NCBI RefSeq assembly: GCF_002095395.1
Contig: NZ_MJEI01000092.1
Coordinates: 1 to 64,000, forward strand
Length of the DNA: 64,000 nucleotides
Reading direction: 5' to 3'
From: Williamsia sp. 1135
GTDB taxonomy: Bacteria; Actinomycetota; Actinomycetes; Mycobacteriales; Mycobacteriaceae
A program made the position numbers and the translations under genes. The notes beneath the pieces were generated by a model. That model was not told the DNA's origin and made no database searches. It was given only the letters and a program-made list of their open reading frames with translations. Position 1 is the first letter of the stretch, and each line of letters starts with the position of its first letter. This document shows positions 39,262 through 48,730 of the stretch, one piece after another.

Positions 39262-41070
39262 TCACCGGCGCCTGTCCGGATCGCGATATCTTCCTCGCGG
39301 CTCTTCTCGCTGAACTCCTCGAGCATAGGGATCATGGCCTCGTCGGGTCTCACGTGGCTGACGGTCTCGGGCATAGGGGTCATTGTTGCGCAACGGCACC
39401 TGCCGCGTCCTGGGTGGGCTGGCAGTACCCCGCGTCGAGCTCCGCTGCGCTGCGTCTGGGCCGCCATATCCCCAGTCCTTGGTCCGCACCGGTCGCACTC
39501 GACCGCCCTGATCGCGATCTCGGGGCGGGTAACTCCTCGCCGGTTGTGCGCTGCGCGCGGCGCGACGGGTCGGTTCGGTGGCCACTGCGCGGCGGGCGCG
39601 CACAGCCGGGCCGGGACGCTGTCCGCGGCGCCGATCGAGCCGATCACGAAGCGCCTCGGCGCGGGTCTGCGAGTACGGAACAGGGTTCGGTAGACGCAGG
39701 ATCCGGCCGAACCTACCGTCTCCACCCGAGGCGAGCGCTGCGACCGCTTCCGGTTCGTGGCGCGCAGCGTTGGCCAGTAGACCGAACATCACGAGCGTCG
39801 TGAAGGTCGAGGTACCGCCGGCCGACAGCAGCGGGAGCTGAATACCGGTCACCGGCAGCAGGCCGACCACGTAGCCGATGTTGATCAGTGCCTGCGCGGT
39901 CACCAACACCGTGATCGTTGCCGTCAGCAGTCGCAGGAACGGGTCGACCGACCGCATCGCGATGCGCAGGCCGACGAAGGCCAGCAACCCGAAAAGCAAC
40001 AGCACGATGAGCCCGCCGATGAGACCCAGTTCTTCACCGATGATCGCGAAGATGAAGTCGTTGTGGGCGTTGGGCAGGTAATTCCATTTGGCGCGACTCT
40101 GGCCGAGACCCTCGCCGAACGGCCCCCCGTTCGCCAGCGCGTAGCGCGCCTGACGGGCTTGATACCCGGCGCCCTGGGGATCGTCGATGTGCCCGAAGAA
40201 GCTCCGCACCCGCTCGCTCCGGTAACCGGCGGTCATCGCGAGCACGCCCGCCAACAGCACGCCGGACACGGCGAAGAATCCGAAGACCTTCATCGGCAGA
40301 CCCGCGAACCACAGCAGTGCCCCGACGATGATCGCGATCGTGACCGTGGTGCTCAGGTTCGGCTCGAGGACGATCAGCACACAGATCAGGAAGGTGACGG
40401 GGATGAGAGGGATCAGCAGCTCGCGGAGCGAGGCGTTGTCGCGGCGACGGGAGGCCAGCAGGTGCGCACCCCAGACGCAGAGCGCGACCTTGACCAACTC
40501 CGACGGCTGGACCGAGAGACCGCCGACGACAAACCAGCGGCGCGCGCCCTGGCTGAGGGTTCCGATGCCGGGGATCAGCACCAGGATCAACATGATCGTC
40601 GTGATGATGATCGCGGGCGCAGCGAGTCTGCGCATCAACCGGACGGGCATCCTCACCGCGAAGTAGAACAGCACCACCCCGAGGGCGGCGAACACCAACT
40701 GGGTGGTGAACAGTCCGTAGGACGATCCGGTCTTCGAATAACCCTCCACCGACGACGCCGACAACACCATGACCAGACCGAACGTGGTGAGCAGCACGGT
40801 GAGTGTGACGATGAGATGGAACGAGGCCAGCGGACGACTGAGCACTCCGGCGACCGCCGAGATCACCGATCCGATTCCCTCGCCCAGCGAGACGACCTTA
40901 CGGTCACGGGTGGGAGATGTTCGGCGCGTGGATGATTCGGCTTCTTCGGACTCCTCGACGGTGCCCTGACCCGACGCGACGTCCGGTTCGGAGGAGGCAT
41001 CGGTGTCCTCGTCCGGTGCCTCGATGAGATCCAGCTCGTCCGGGTTGCCGACGTCCGGACCCTTCGGCAT
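39262..41070 (-). CDS. ftsW: Lipid II polymerase FtsW (SEDS family)
   Basis: 602 residues from the ATG at 41070, which overlaps the murD stop (ATGA). An acidic cytoplasmic N-terminus of about 60 residues precedes ten membrane segments with SEDS signatures: PSELVKVALCVWGAHLL, GLGQSRAKWNYLPNAHNDFI with the catalytic-loop region, and GIQLPLLSAGGTS. The C-terminal tail of about 140 residues is strongly basic, with repeated R/P/Q and DPYAR units, longer than in most relatives (M. tuberculosis FtsW is about 524 residues). Works with PbpB at the septum. Confidence 0.96.
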   Translation of the reverse strand: MPKGPDVGNPDELDLIEAPDEDTDASSEPDVASGQGTVEESEEAESSTRRTSPTRDRKVVSLGEGIGSVISAVAGVLSRPLASFHLIVTLTVLLTTFGLVMVLSASSVEGYSKTGSSYGLFTTQLVFAALGVVLFYFAVRMPVRLMRRLAAPAIIITTIMLILVLIPGIGTLSQGARRWFVVGGLSVQPSELVKVALCVWGAHLLASRRRDNASLRELLIPLIPVTFLICVLIVLEPNLSTTVTIAIIVGALLWFAGLPMKVFGFFAVSGVLLAGVLAMTAGYRSERVRSFFGHIDDPQGAGYQARQARYALANGGPFGEGLGQSRAKWNYLPNAHNDFIFAIIGEELGLIGGLIVLLLFGLLAFVGLRIAMRSVDPFLRLLTATITVLVTAQALINIGYVVGLLPVTGIQLPLLSAGGTSTFTTLVMFGLLANAARHEPEAVAALASGGDGRFGRILRLPNPVPYSQTRAEALRDRLDRRRGQRPGPAVRARRAVATEPTRRAARSAQPARSYPPRDRDQGGRVRPVRTKDWGYGGPDAAQRSSTRGTASPPRTRQVPLRNNDPYARDRQPRETRRGHDPYARGVQREEPRGRYRDPDRRR

Positions 41071-42569
41071 CAGGAAACCCCCGCGGTCGAAGCTCCCGGC
41101 AGCGCCCGGGCCGCAGCGGCGAAGCTGTCGCCGCGAGCGCCGTAACCGGCGAACATGTCCAGCGAGGCGGCCGCAGGCGCGAGAAGAACCGCGTCCGGCG
41201 TGTCGGGATCGGCGGCGCACAGGTCCCAGGCGGCCCGCACCGCGCCGGCCATGATCGCAGTGGGGGCAGCTGTCTTCACCCCGTCATCTTCCCCTGTTAC
41301 TACTGTGACTGTTGGGACCAAAGGGGCGTGTCGTGCCAATGCGTCGGCAATGACATCACGATCGACTCCGATGATCACCACCCCGGCGAGCCGATCGCGA
41401 ACCGCGACGACGAGATCGTCGACCGCCGCACCCTTGAGTTGTCCCCCGGCGACCCAGACCACCCGGCGATGTCCGAGGATCGACGCCTGAGCAGCGTGGG
41501 GGTTGGTGGCCTTGGAGTCGTCGATGAACATGGTCGCGCCGATGACAGCGACCGGCTGGCTACGATGACCGCCGACCGTGAAGGTCTCGAGGCCCCGCTC
41601 GACGGCTTGCGGAGAGATCCCGATCGCCCGGCACAGGGCCGCAGCCCCCAGCGCATCGAGCTGGCCGGAGGGGCCTGTGGGACGAACCTTCTCGACCCTG
41701 ATCAGGGGTACGACCGACTGATCACCACTGCCATCCCAATCGACATGGTCGACCAGTTGGCCGTTCGAGATACCGAGTTCCCCGTCGTGCGGGGACCCCA
41801 GCCGGAAACCGATCGTGCGTGCGCCCGGTGTGCCGGCCGTGAGTTCCCCCGCCACCGGATCGTCGAGTCCAACCACGGCGATCGGCCCGGACAACGCAAC
41901 CGCTTTCGCCGCGACGTAGGCGGCCATCGACCCGTGCCAATCGAGGTGGTCTTCGGCGATGTTGAGGACGACCCCCGCGGTCGGGCGGACCGATGGCGCC
42001 CAGTAGAGCTGGAACGACGACAATTCGACTGCGAGCACCTCGACCCGGGGTTCGGCGACGAGGACGTCGAGGACCGGGAGACCGATGTTGCCGCACGCCG
42101 CCACCGGCACGCCGGCAGCGGTCACGATCGACTCGATCATCCCGGTCGTGGTGGTCTTACCGTTGGTGCCGGTGACCACCAGCCACCGTCGCGATGGGCC
42201 GAGTACTCCGGACTTGTCGATATGCCAGGCCAATTCGACCTCGCCCCAAACCGGTAGTCCGGCAGCGAGCGCGCCCGTCGGCAGCGGACCATCCGGCCGG
42301 AAACCCGGTGAAACGACCAGCAGGTCGTAGCCGGCGGTCCAGTCGGGGCGCTCGAGGAGCTCATCTGTCGAGACCGCGGTCGCCCCGGCGCTCACGAGCG
42401 GGGCGGCGATCTCGGTGTTGTTGTCGCAGACGGTCACCACGGCGCCGAGGTCGAGCAGGAATCGCGCTGCCGACGCACCCGCGACCCGGGCCCCGGCGAC
42501 CAGAACTTGACCCGACCACAGTTCCGGAGCTACCGAGCCGGGTACGGAGTTCCCGGGTTCTGCACTCAT
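41070..42569 (-). CDS. murD: UDP-MurNAc-L-alanine--D-glutamate ligase
   Basis: 499 residues from the ATG at 42569. Three complete Mur domains: N-terminal Rossmann (VLVAGARVAGASAARFLLDL), ATP loop VVTGTNGKTTTTGMIES, NIAEDHLDWHGSM, and the C-terminal domain with GATMFIDDSKATNPHAAQ, the MurD equivalent of the DDxYNANP element missing from the murF remnant. Stop and ftsW start overlap (ATGA). Two bases separate it from mraY. An open frame continues far upstream antisense-free but overlaps mraY and is not translated from there. Confidence 0.97.
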   Translation of the reverse strand: MSAEPGNSVPGSVAPELWSGQVLVAGARVAGASAARFLLDLGAVVTVCDNNTEIAAPLVSAGATAVSTDELLERPDWTAGYDLLVVSPGFRPDGPLPTGALAAGLPVWGEVELAWHIDKSGVLGPSRRWLVVTGTNGKTTTTGMIESIVTAAGVPVAACGNIGLPVLDVLVAEPRVEVLAVELSSFQLYWAPSVRPTAGVVLNIAEDHLDWHGSMAAYVAAKAVALSGPIAVVGLDDPVAGELTAGTPGARTIGFRLGSPHDGELGISNGQLVDHVDWDGSGDQSVVPLIRVEKVRPTGPSGQLDALGAAALCRAIGISPQAVERGLETFTVGGHRSQPVAVIGATMFIDDSKATNPHAAQASILGHRRVVWVAGGQLKGAAVDDLVVAVRDRLAGVVIIGVDRDVIADALARHAPLVPTVTVVTGEDDGVKTAAPTAIMAGAVRAAWDLCAADPDTPDAVLLAPAAASLDMFAGYGARGDSFAAAARALPGASTAGVS

Positions 42570-42571
42570 GC

Positions 42572-43660
42572 CTATCCCCCGCTGGCGGTGAGGAACTCGC
42601 TGTAGAACAGCGACAGTCCCAGCGCGCAGGCGATGGCCGTGAGCAGCCAGAACCTGATGATCACCGTGGTCTCTGCCCACCCGGACAGTTCGAAGTGGTG
42701 ATGGAAAGGCGCCATTCGGAAGACTCTCCGGCCTGTGGTCCGGAACACCGCGATCTGGATGACCACCGAGATGATCTCTGCGACGAACAGTGCACCCACG
42801 ACCACCATCAGCAGTTCGGTGCTGGTAGTGATGGACAGGCCGGCCAGCATGCCGCCGAGTGCGAGTGAGCCGGTATCGCCCATGAAAATCTTCGCAGGCG
42901 CGGCATTCCACCAGAGGAATCCCAGACACGCGCCGCCGCCGGCCACAGCGATGAGCGCGAGGTCGAGTGGATCGCGCACGGTGTAACAGCCGGGTTCGGC
43001 AGTCTTCGGTCCACCGACGCAGGCATTCCGGTACTGCCAGAACGTGATCAGGACGTAGGAGCCCAGCACCATCGCCATCGATCCGGCGGCGAGACCATCG
43101 AGTCCATCGGTGAAGTTGACGGCGTTCGACCAGGCCGAAACCACCAGCCAGACGAACACGACGAACGCGACCGAGCCCATCGTGATGGCGTCGATCTCGC
43201 GTACGTACGACAGGTTCGTGCTTGCCGGTGTGTACCCGGCATCGTTCCGGAACTGCAGTGCCAGGACACCGAACAGGAGGGCGGCGATCAGCTGGCCCAC
43301 CGACTTCGCTGTCTTGTTCAGACCGAGGTTGCGCTGCTTGCGGATTTTGATGAAGTCGTCGAGGAACCCGACCACTGCCAGCGTCGTGGCCAGCGAGAGC
43401 ACCAGGATGCCGGACGCGGTGGGACCGCCTCCGTCGGTCGCGAGTCCGACCAGATGGGCGCCCCAGTACCCGGCCCACAGAGCCGCGACGATGGCGACGC
43501 CACCCATCGACGGGGTGCCGCGTTTGGTCTGATGACTCTTGGGCCCTTCGACCCGGATCTCTTGGCCGAAGCCCTGTCGTGAAAAGACCTTGATCAGCAC
43601 CGGGGTCAGCAGGATCGCGACAGCCAGCGAGATCACCCCCGCAATCAGGATCTGTCTCAC
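42572..43660 (-). CDS. mraY: Phospho-MurNAc-pentapeptide translocase
   Basis: 362 residues from a GTG that directly follows the stop of the murF remnant (TAGGTG). Makes lipid I from UDP-MurNAc-pentapeptide and undecaprenyl phosphate. Ten membrane segments; signatures [42 protein letters not shown] and the [11 protein letters not shown] loop with catalytic Asp residues; HHHFELSGW near the end. A complete enzyme, which needs pentapeptide substrate and therefore implies MurF activity somewhere in the cell. Confidence 0.97.
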   Translation of the reverse strand: MRQILIAGVISLAVAILLTPVLIKVFSRQGFGQEIRVEGPKSHQTKRGTPSMGGVAIVAALWAGYWGAHLVGLATDGGGPTASGILVLSLATTLAVVGFLDDFIKIRKQRNLGLNKTAKSVGQLIAALLFGVLALQFRNDAGYTPASTNLSYVREIDAITMGSVAFVVFVWLVVSAWSNAVNFTDGLDGLAAGSMAMVLGSYVLITFWQYRNACVGGPKTAEPGCYTVRDPLDLALIAVAGGGACLGFLWWNAAPAKIFMGDTGSLALGGMLAGLSITTSTELLMVVVGALFVAEIISVVIQIAVFRTTGRRVFRMAPFHHHFELSGWAETTVIIRFWLLTAIACALGLSLFYSEFLTASGG

Positions 43661-44164
43661 CTAGAAGTCCTCACCTTTCGATACCCCGTCGGCCACAAAT
43701 GATTCGGCCAGTCTCAGCTCACGTCCACCCATGACCAGGACCACGTCGTCTTGGCCGAGTTGCGCATCCAGTATGTCCAGCGCCTCCTTCGGGCCCGACA
43801 CCAGCACCGCCTCCGAACCCCACGACCCTTCCATGACCGCCCCCTGGTGGAGGCCGTGCATCGCCCGCGACGTCCCGACACAGATCACCTGAGCGATGTC
43901 GAGTCGTACCGCGAGCCGCCCGAGTTCGTCGTGTGCGACCACCCATCGCGTCATCTCGAGCGCGTCGCCAGCGTCGAGTTCGTCGGGCGGATCGAGCTCA
44001 CCGAGTATGGCCCAGCTGCGCCGTTCCGGCTGGGCATGCACGGCATCGGCGAGTTCACGCAGCGCCGACCGCACCGATCGCGCAGTCACGGGCCCGGCCG
44101 GATGGGGCAGCAGATGACCCGCCGTGCGTCCGTCCGACAACGTCAATCGTGTCTGCGGGGTCAA
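43661..44164 (-). CDS. MurF remnant: stand-alone C-terminal Mur-ligase domain, catalytically incomplete
   Basis: 167 residues at the murF position between murE and mraY. From about residue 34 (VRSALRELADAV) to the end it follows the C-terminal domain of mycobacterial MurF as remembered: RRSWAILGEL, HDELGRLAVRLDIAQVICVG, MHGLHQGAVMEGSWGSEAV, GQDDVVLVMGGR. MurF is normally about 480-510 residues; the UDP-substrate domain and the ATP domain (GTSGKT) are absent. In what remains, the DDxYNANPxSM segment is replaced by an unrelated GHLLPHPAGPVTARSV stretch, the usual VLVKASR lysine is Met, and about ten residues are inserted after GEL. Start is a TTG overlapping the murE TGA, with GGAGG seven bases upstream. 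The frame is intact, so it may be expressed. Confidence 0.82.
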   Translation of the reverse strand: MTPQTRLTLSDGRTAGHLLPHPAGPVTARSVRSALRELADAVHAQPERRSWAILGELDPPDELDAGDALEMTRWVVAHDELGRLAVRLDIAQVICVGTSRAMHGLHQGAVMEGSWGSEAVLVSGPKEALDILDAQLGQDDVVLVMGGRELRLAESFVADGVSKGEDF

Positions 44165-44177
44165 TCGTGCCTCCGGG
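44142..44177. repeat. 18-bp tandem duplication at the murE/murF-remnant junction
   Basis: Units 44142-44159 and 44160-44177 agree at 16 of 18 bases (GTCAATCGTG then TCTGCGGG or CCTCCGGG). On the minus strand the upstream unit supplies the GGAGG ribosome site and the TTG start of the murF remnant as well as the murE stop; the downstream unit repeats the CACGATTGAC core. It may be a scar of the event that shortened murF. Confidence 0.75.
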
Positions 44178-45786
44178 ATCGCGCCGGCCCATCCGCAGCG
44201 GGAGAGCTGCGCTCGGTCAGCACCTCGTCGATCGCCTCGGCGAGGACGACGCGGTCGTCGAACCGGTGTTTGACGCCATGGATCTCCTGCCCGGCTTCGT
44301 GTCCCTTACCTGCGATGAGGACCACGTCGCCGGGCCGCGCCCACGCCACCGCGGCGCGGATGGCCTCGGCGCGGTCCCCGATCTCGCGCACGGCTTCTGC
44401 GCCGTCGGGCCGCGCCGAGGCCGCCACAGCGTGCGCGCCGGACAGTACCCGTGCCCGGATCTCCGAGGGCGTTTCGGTTCGAGGGTTGTCGTCGGTGATC
44501 ACCACCAGCTCCGCTCCCCGCGCCGCAGCCTCTCCCATGAGCGGCCGCTTGCCCGTGTCCCGGTTGCCACCGGCTCCCACCACAACCGCGATCCGCCCGT
44601 TCGCCTGACCGCGTAGCGTCTCGATGACTGCGTCGAGCGCCGCAGGCTTGTGCGCGTAGTCGACCACGGCGAGGAAGTCCTGCCCTCGGCTCACCCGTTC
44701 GACCCGGCCTGGCACTGCAACATCGCTGATCGACGCGATCGCGACGGTGGTCGCCACGCCCGCCACCGAGGCGATCGCGACGGCGGTCAAGGCGTTGGCG
44801 ACGTTGAATCGCCCAGGCATGGGGACGGTCATCGTGAACGTGTCCCCGGCGGGATCAGTCAGCGTCACCGTCTGACTTCCGTCGGCAGCGACGTCCGATG
44901 GGCCGGCGTGCCAGTGGGCCGCGGTGTCGCCGGTCGAGAGGGTGATCGCGTTCTCCCCGGCGATACGGGCCATCTCCCGGCCCCATTCGTCGTCGACGCA
45001 GATGACGGTGCGCAACGCGTGCACCGCCGAATCAGGGTGGAAGAGCAACGATTTCGCGTTGAAGTAGTCGCGCATCGTGGGATGGAAGTCGAGATGGTCC
45101 TGCGAGAGATTGGTGAACGCTCCTATCCCGAACACGCTGCCGTCCACCCGGCCGAGCTCGAGGGCATGGCTCGAGACCTCCATGACGGCGGCGTCCACGC
45201 CCTGCTCGAGCATCGCAGCGAGGAGACCCTGCAGTTCCGGGGCCTCCGGGGTGGTCAGGGCGCTCGGCTGACGGATACCCGCGATACGGGTCTCGACCGT
45301 ACCGATCAGGCCGACCGAGTGACCATCCGCCATCAGGGCCGCCTCGGTGAGGTAGCTGGTGGTGGTCTTGCCCGAGGTACCGGTGATGCCGACCAGCGTC
45401 ATCCGGCGCGAGGGCTGGCCGTAGATTCGCGAACTCAGCTCCCCGAGCACCTGACGCGGCCGGGGATGCACCAGGACGGCGCAATCGATCGGCCCCGCGA
45501 TAGCCTCGACGATGTCGCGGCCCGCCCGGTCGGTGAGCACGGCGGTGGCCCCGGCGGCCAGGGCATCGGCGGCGAACTGAGCACCGTGCACCTTGCTTCC
45601 GGGCAGGGCCGCGAAGAGATCGCCGGCACGTACGTGCTGCGCGCGCAGGGTGACGCCGGTGACCTCGGTCTTCTCGGTGACTTCGCCGATCAGATCGATC
45701 CGCGCACCACTCGCCGCCGACAGCACCGCGACTTCGGTCGGTGTCACCGCGGCTGGGCGCAGCACCGAGTTCTCGGGAGCAGACAT
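44161..45786 (-). CDS. murE: UDP-MurNAc-tripeptide synthetase (meso-DAP-adding)
   Basis: 541 residues from the ATG at 45786 (a GTG two codons earlier is also possible). Full Mur ligase: N-terminal domain with TLRAQHVRAGDLFAALPGS, ATP loop GITGTSGKTTTSYL, EVSSHALELGRVDG, NLSQDHLDFHPTM, and DDNPRTETP, the DNPR motif for meso-diaminopimelate. Normal length, so the missing part of murF has not been fused to it. The stop overlaps the TTG start of the murF remnant. Follows pbpB by 23 bases. Confidence 0.96.
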   Translation of the reverse strand: MSAPENSVLRPAAVTPTEVAVLSAASGARIDLIGEVTEKTEVTGVTLRAQHVRAGDLFAALPGSKVHGAQFAADALAAGATAVLTDRAGRDIVEAIAGPIDCAVLVHPRPRQVLGELSSRIYGQPSRRMTLVGITGTSGKTTTSYLTEAALMADGHSVGLIGTVETRIAGIRQPSALTTPEAPELQGLLAAMLEQGVDAAVMEVSSHALELGRVDGSVFGIGAFTNLSQDHLDFHPTMRDYFNAKSLLFHPDSAVHALRTVICVDDEWGREMARIAGENAITLSTGDTAAHWHAGPSDVAADGSQTVTLTDPAGDTFTMTVPMPGRFNVANALTAVAIASVAGVATTVAIASISDVAVPGRVERVSRGQDFLAVVDYAHKPAALDAVIETLRGQANGRIAVVVGAGGNRDTGKRPLMGEAAARGAELVVITDDNPRTETPSEIRARVLSGAHAVAASARPDGAEAVREIGDRAEAIRAAVAWARPGDVVLIAGKGHEAGQEIHGVKHRFDDRVVLAEAIDEVLTERSSPAADGPARSRRHD

Positions 45787-45809
45787 TTCCACAACATACC
45801 GCCGACGGA

Positions 45810-47822
45810 TCAGTTCGCCTGCAACACCAGTGGTGGGGTGGGCTCAGCCGAGAGTGGTACCTGCTCGCGCTGCAGCATCCACGACGCGATGGTCTGGAAC
45901 AGCGGTGCCGCGCTTTGTCCACCGCTGCCGTCGCTGCTCCGCGAGGGATTGTCGAGCATGATGCCGATCACGTAGCGCGGGTTGTCGGCGGGCGCGATGC
46001 CGGCGAAGGTGATGTTGTAACTCGATTGCGAGTAGCAGCCACAGTCAGGGTCGACCTGCTGGGCGGTTCCGGTCTTGCCGCTGATCTGGTAACCGGGTAC
46101 CCCGGCCTTCGACCCCGTGCCCATCTGCACACCCATCGGGTCGTTCTGGATCACCGCGCGGAACATGTCGCGCACCGTCTTGGCGGTCTGTGGGCTGACC
46201 ACGCGCACCCCGTCGGGCGGTGCGAGTTCACCTTCTTGACCATCGCCGTTGATGGACTTGATGATTCGCGGTTCGACGCGAACACCGTCGTTGGCGATCG
46301 CCTGATACATCGCGGTCATCTGCAGCAACGTCATCGTCAGGCCCTGCCCGATCGGCAGGTTGGCGAACGTACCGCCGGACCACTGACTGCGGGCCGGTAC
46401 GACTCCGGCGCTCTCCGCCGGTAGCCCGACATTGGCACGCTGGCCGAGTCCGAATCGTTTGACCATGTCGGCGAATCGGTCTTCACCGACTTTGTCTGCC
46501 AGCATCAGGGTCCCGACGTTCGAGGACTTACCGAAGATGCCGGTGGTGGTGTACGGCTCGACCCCATGCGCCCAGGCGTCTTTCACGGTGACGTCAGACA
46601 TGTCGATGCTGCCCGGCACCTGATGAACCTGATCGGCGGTGGTGACCCCGTACTCGATCGCGGCTGCCGCGGTGATGATCTTGTTCACCGAACCGGGCTC
46701 GAAAGGCGATGTGACGGGCAGGTCACCGAGTTGTGCATCACCCTGCTCGTCAAGGGGTTTGGCGGGATTGAAGGTGCCGTCGTTGGCCATGGCGAGAACT
46801 TCGCCGGTCTTCACGTCGAGAACCACCGCAGAGGCGTTCTCGGCCTTGGACAATTCCTTGGCACGCTGCACCTGGTTCTGCACGTACCACTGGACATCGG
46901 AATCGATGGTGAGTTCCACGGTGCCACCGTCGACCGATGGATGCAGGTTGCGTGAACTGCCGGGAATCACCGCGCCGTCGGAACCGCGGTCGTAGGTCCG
47001 CGAGCCATCGGTACCCGAAAGCACGGAATCCATGGATGATTCGAGTCCGATCAGGCCATTGCCGTCGAAGTCGACGTCGCCGACGATGTTGGCGGCCAAC
47101 GGACCACCGGGGTAGAGGCGGATGTCCTGCCGTTCGGACCCGACCTCCGGGAACTCGTCGATGATCTTGTTCGCGGCCTCCGGGCTGACGGCACGGGCGA
47201 GGTACACGAAGCTCTCGTTGCTCTGTAGCAGTTCCCGCAGGGACGACTCCTCGAACTCACCCCCGAGCTCGGCACTGATCCCCGCTGCGATCTGACTGAT
47301 CCTGGTCGACACGTCCGGCAGGGCAGAGTTCTTTGTGTGGGCATCCTCGATCTCCTTGCGCACCTTCACCGGCTGGAAGGTCAGCGCGCGGGCATCGTCG
47401 GTATACGCGATCGCCTTGCCGTTGCGATCTTCGATCGCGCCGCGTTTGGCGGGTAGGACCTCGGTCACCGCGCGTTGGCTCGCGGCCTCTGCCGACAGTC
47501 CCGGCGCATCCACGATCTGGAGCATCACCATCTTGATGGCGACCACCGCCACGACGAGCAGGATCAGCGCGGTGGCAAAGCGATGCCGCACGAGGAACTG
47601 CCGCCCCGCCTTGACCGCTTCTCCCCGACCATGCACCGAACCGCCCACCGGAAAACCGCTACGAACACCGTTCGATCGCGGTGCACCACTGGGATTTTCG
47701 GTGGCGCGGGCCGAGGCGCCGCCATTTCCCTGCCTGCCTCGAGGCCTCCGCGATGGTCCCATACGTTCGCGTCCGGCGGCGGGACGGACGGTGCGTCGTT
47801 CGCCACGGGTCGGCCGGGTCAT
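45810..47822 (-). CDS. pbpB: Septal class B penicillin-binding protein PbpB (FtsI)
   Basis: 670 residues from the ATG at 47822, with AAAGGG about eight bases upstream. A basic, disordered N-terminus (about 1-75), one membrane anchor (about 80-100, ATALILLVVAVVAIKMVML), the pedestal (TEVLPAKRGAIEDRNGKAIA) and the transpeptidase domain with SxxK in PGSVNKI, SxN in GKSSNVG and KTG in ISGKTGTAQQ. A CGC pair follows KTG. Cross-links septal peptidoglycan with FtsW. Seventy-odd bases lie between it and the ftsL-like gene. Confidence 0.96.
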   Translation of the reverse strand: MTRPTRGERRTVRPAAGRERMGPSRRPRGRQGNGGASARATENPSGAPRSNGVRSGFPVGGSVHGRGEAVKAGRQFLVRHRFATALILLVVAVVAIKMVMLQIVDAPGLSAEAASQRAVTEVLPAKRGAIEDRNGKAIAYTDDARALTFQPVKVRKEIEDAHTKNSALPDVSTRISQIAAGISAELGGEFEESSLRELLQSNESFVYLARAVSPEAANKIIDEFPEVGSERQDIRLYPGGPLAANIVGDVDFDGNGLIGLESSMDSVLSGTDGSRTYDRGSDGAVIPGSSRNLHPSVDGGTVELTIDSDVQWYVQNQVQRAKELSKAENASAVVLDVKTGEVLAMANDGTFNPAKPLDEQGDAQLGDLPVTSPFEPGSVNKIITAAAAIEYGVTTADQVHQVPGSIDMSDVTVKDAWAHGVEPYTTTGIFGKSSNVGTLMLADKVGEDRFADMVKRFGLGQRANVGLPAESAGVVPARSQWSGGTFANLPIGQGLTMTLLQMTAMYQAIANDGVRVEPRIIKSINGDGQEGELAPPDGVRVVSPQTAKTVRDMFRAVIQNDPMGVQMGTGSKAGVPGYQISGKTGTAQQVDPDCGCYSQSSYNITFAGIAPADNPRYVIGIMLDNPSRSSDGSGGQSAAPLFQTIASWMLQREQVPLSAEPTPPLVLQAN

Positions 47823-47905
47823 CGGCCACACCCTTTGCGCTCAGCGCACCGGATACCTGCGCTCCTCGCACATACGGACTTCATGGTTACCAATTCTCCG
47901 GTGCG

Positions 47906-48730
47906 CTAACGTGTTTGACCCGAATTTGAGCCCGGCGCGCCGCCAGTTGATGGCAGAACATTCGAAAAGGTCGGTGGCGCTGCCGGATTTGCCGGAGTCT
48001 GTCCATCAGGAGCCGACTGCACTGGGGCCGCGGGATTCGGCGTCGCGGCCTCCGGCGTGGTGCCGGCTCCGATCGGCGTGCCCTGAGCACCCGGCGTCGG
48101 CGTGGTGCTCGGGCGCCCCGAGGTGGTCGGAGTTCGCGGCGTCGCAGCGGGTGCATCATTCATCGACGGCGCCTTGGGTCCATCAGCCGGCTTGACCTCG
48201 CCGACCACGAACGATTTCCCATCGGGACCCACCACGAGCCGGGCCTTGTCATTTCCCGGGATCATCCCCAGTGCCCCCGCCTTGTCGGAGAGTTCTGGGG
48301 CCGAATCCCCGGATTCGTAGGCCTTTTTCAGTGCGTCACGACGATCGGACAACTGCTCGTTCTGCTCACGCACGACACCGAGTTGATAGGAGTCCTGGGC
48401 GGACTTGGTCGACAGCCACAGGGTGAGCGCCAGACCGGCGAGGAGCAACGCCACCACCACGACCACGAACGGTACCCGTTTCGCGGCGCGCAACGGCGCA
48501 AACGTGACACCCACGACGGAGCGCGGATTCGCCTTTTCCTTCTCGACCGGAACCGAACGGACCCGCGCGCCGCGTGCCGAGCGCTCGGAAACCGTTTCGC
48601 CCCCAAGACGTTTGCGGCGCTTGTCGAGCGCACGCTGGGCCGCCGCCGAGCGCACCCTGGTGCCGTCCGCCTTCCGTGCCGCCGGGGCCCTGCGCTCGCG
48701 AGTACTCGCCTGATTGTCGGTGATGGTCAC
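47906..48730 (-). CDS. ftsL: FtsL-like division membrane protein
   Basis: 274 residues. Position between rsmH and pbpB and topology match actinobacterial FtsL (Rv2164c): basic cytoplasmic part (about 1-85), one membrane segment (about 87-107, [20 protein letters not shown]), then a short coiled coil ([20 protein letters not shown]) and [20 protein letters not shown] Pro/Thr/Ala-rich tail of about 100 residues makes it longer than classical FtsL. The ATG overlaps the rsmH stop. FtsL links FtsQ/FtsB to activation of FtsW-PbpB. Confidence 0.88.
   Translation of the reverse strand: MTITDNQASTRERRAPAARKADGTRVRSAAAQRALDKRRKRLGGETVSERSARGARVRSVPVEKEKANPRSVVGVTFAPLRAAKRVPFVVVVVALLLAGLALTLWLSTKSAQDSYQLGVVREQNEQLSDRRDALKKAYESGDSAPELSDKAGALGMIPGNDKARLVVGPDGKSFVVGEVKPADGPKAPSMNDAPAATPRTPTTSGRPSTTPTPGAQGTPIGAGTTPEAATPNPAAPVQSAPDGQTPANPAAPPTFSNVLPSTGGAPGSNSGQTR

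Noticed and set aside
42570-43478. Open upstream extension of the murD frame
   Set aside because: It overlaps mraY completely and has no motif; MurD homology begins at the ATG at 42569.
43661-44164. Idea that the murF piece is a frameshifted gene with its other half in another frame
   Set aside because: The upstream bases are fully occupied by a complete murE with DNPR motif, and no GTSGKT-type second ligase segment is seen in any frame between pbpB and mraY.
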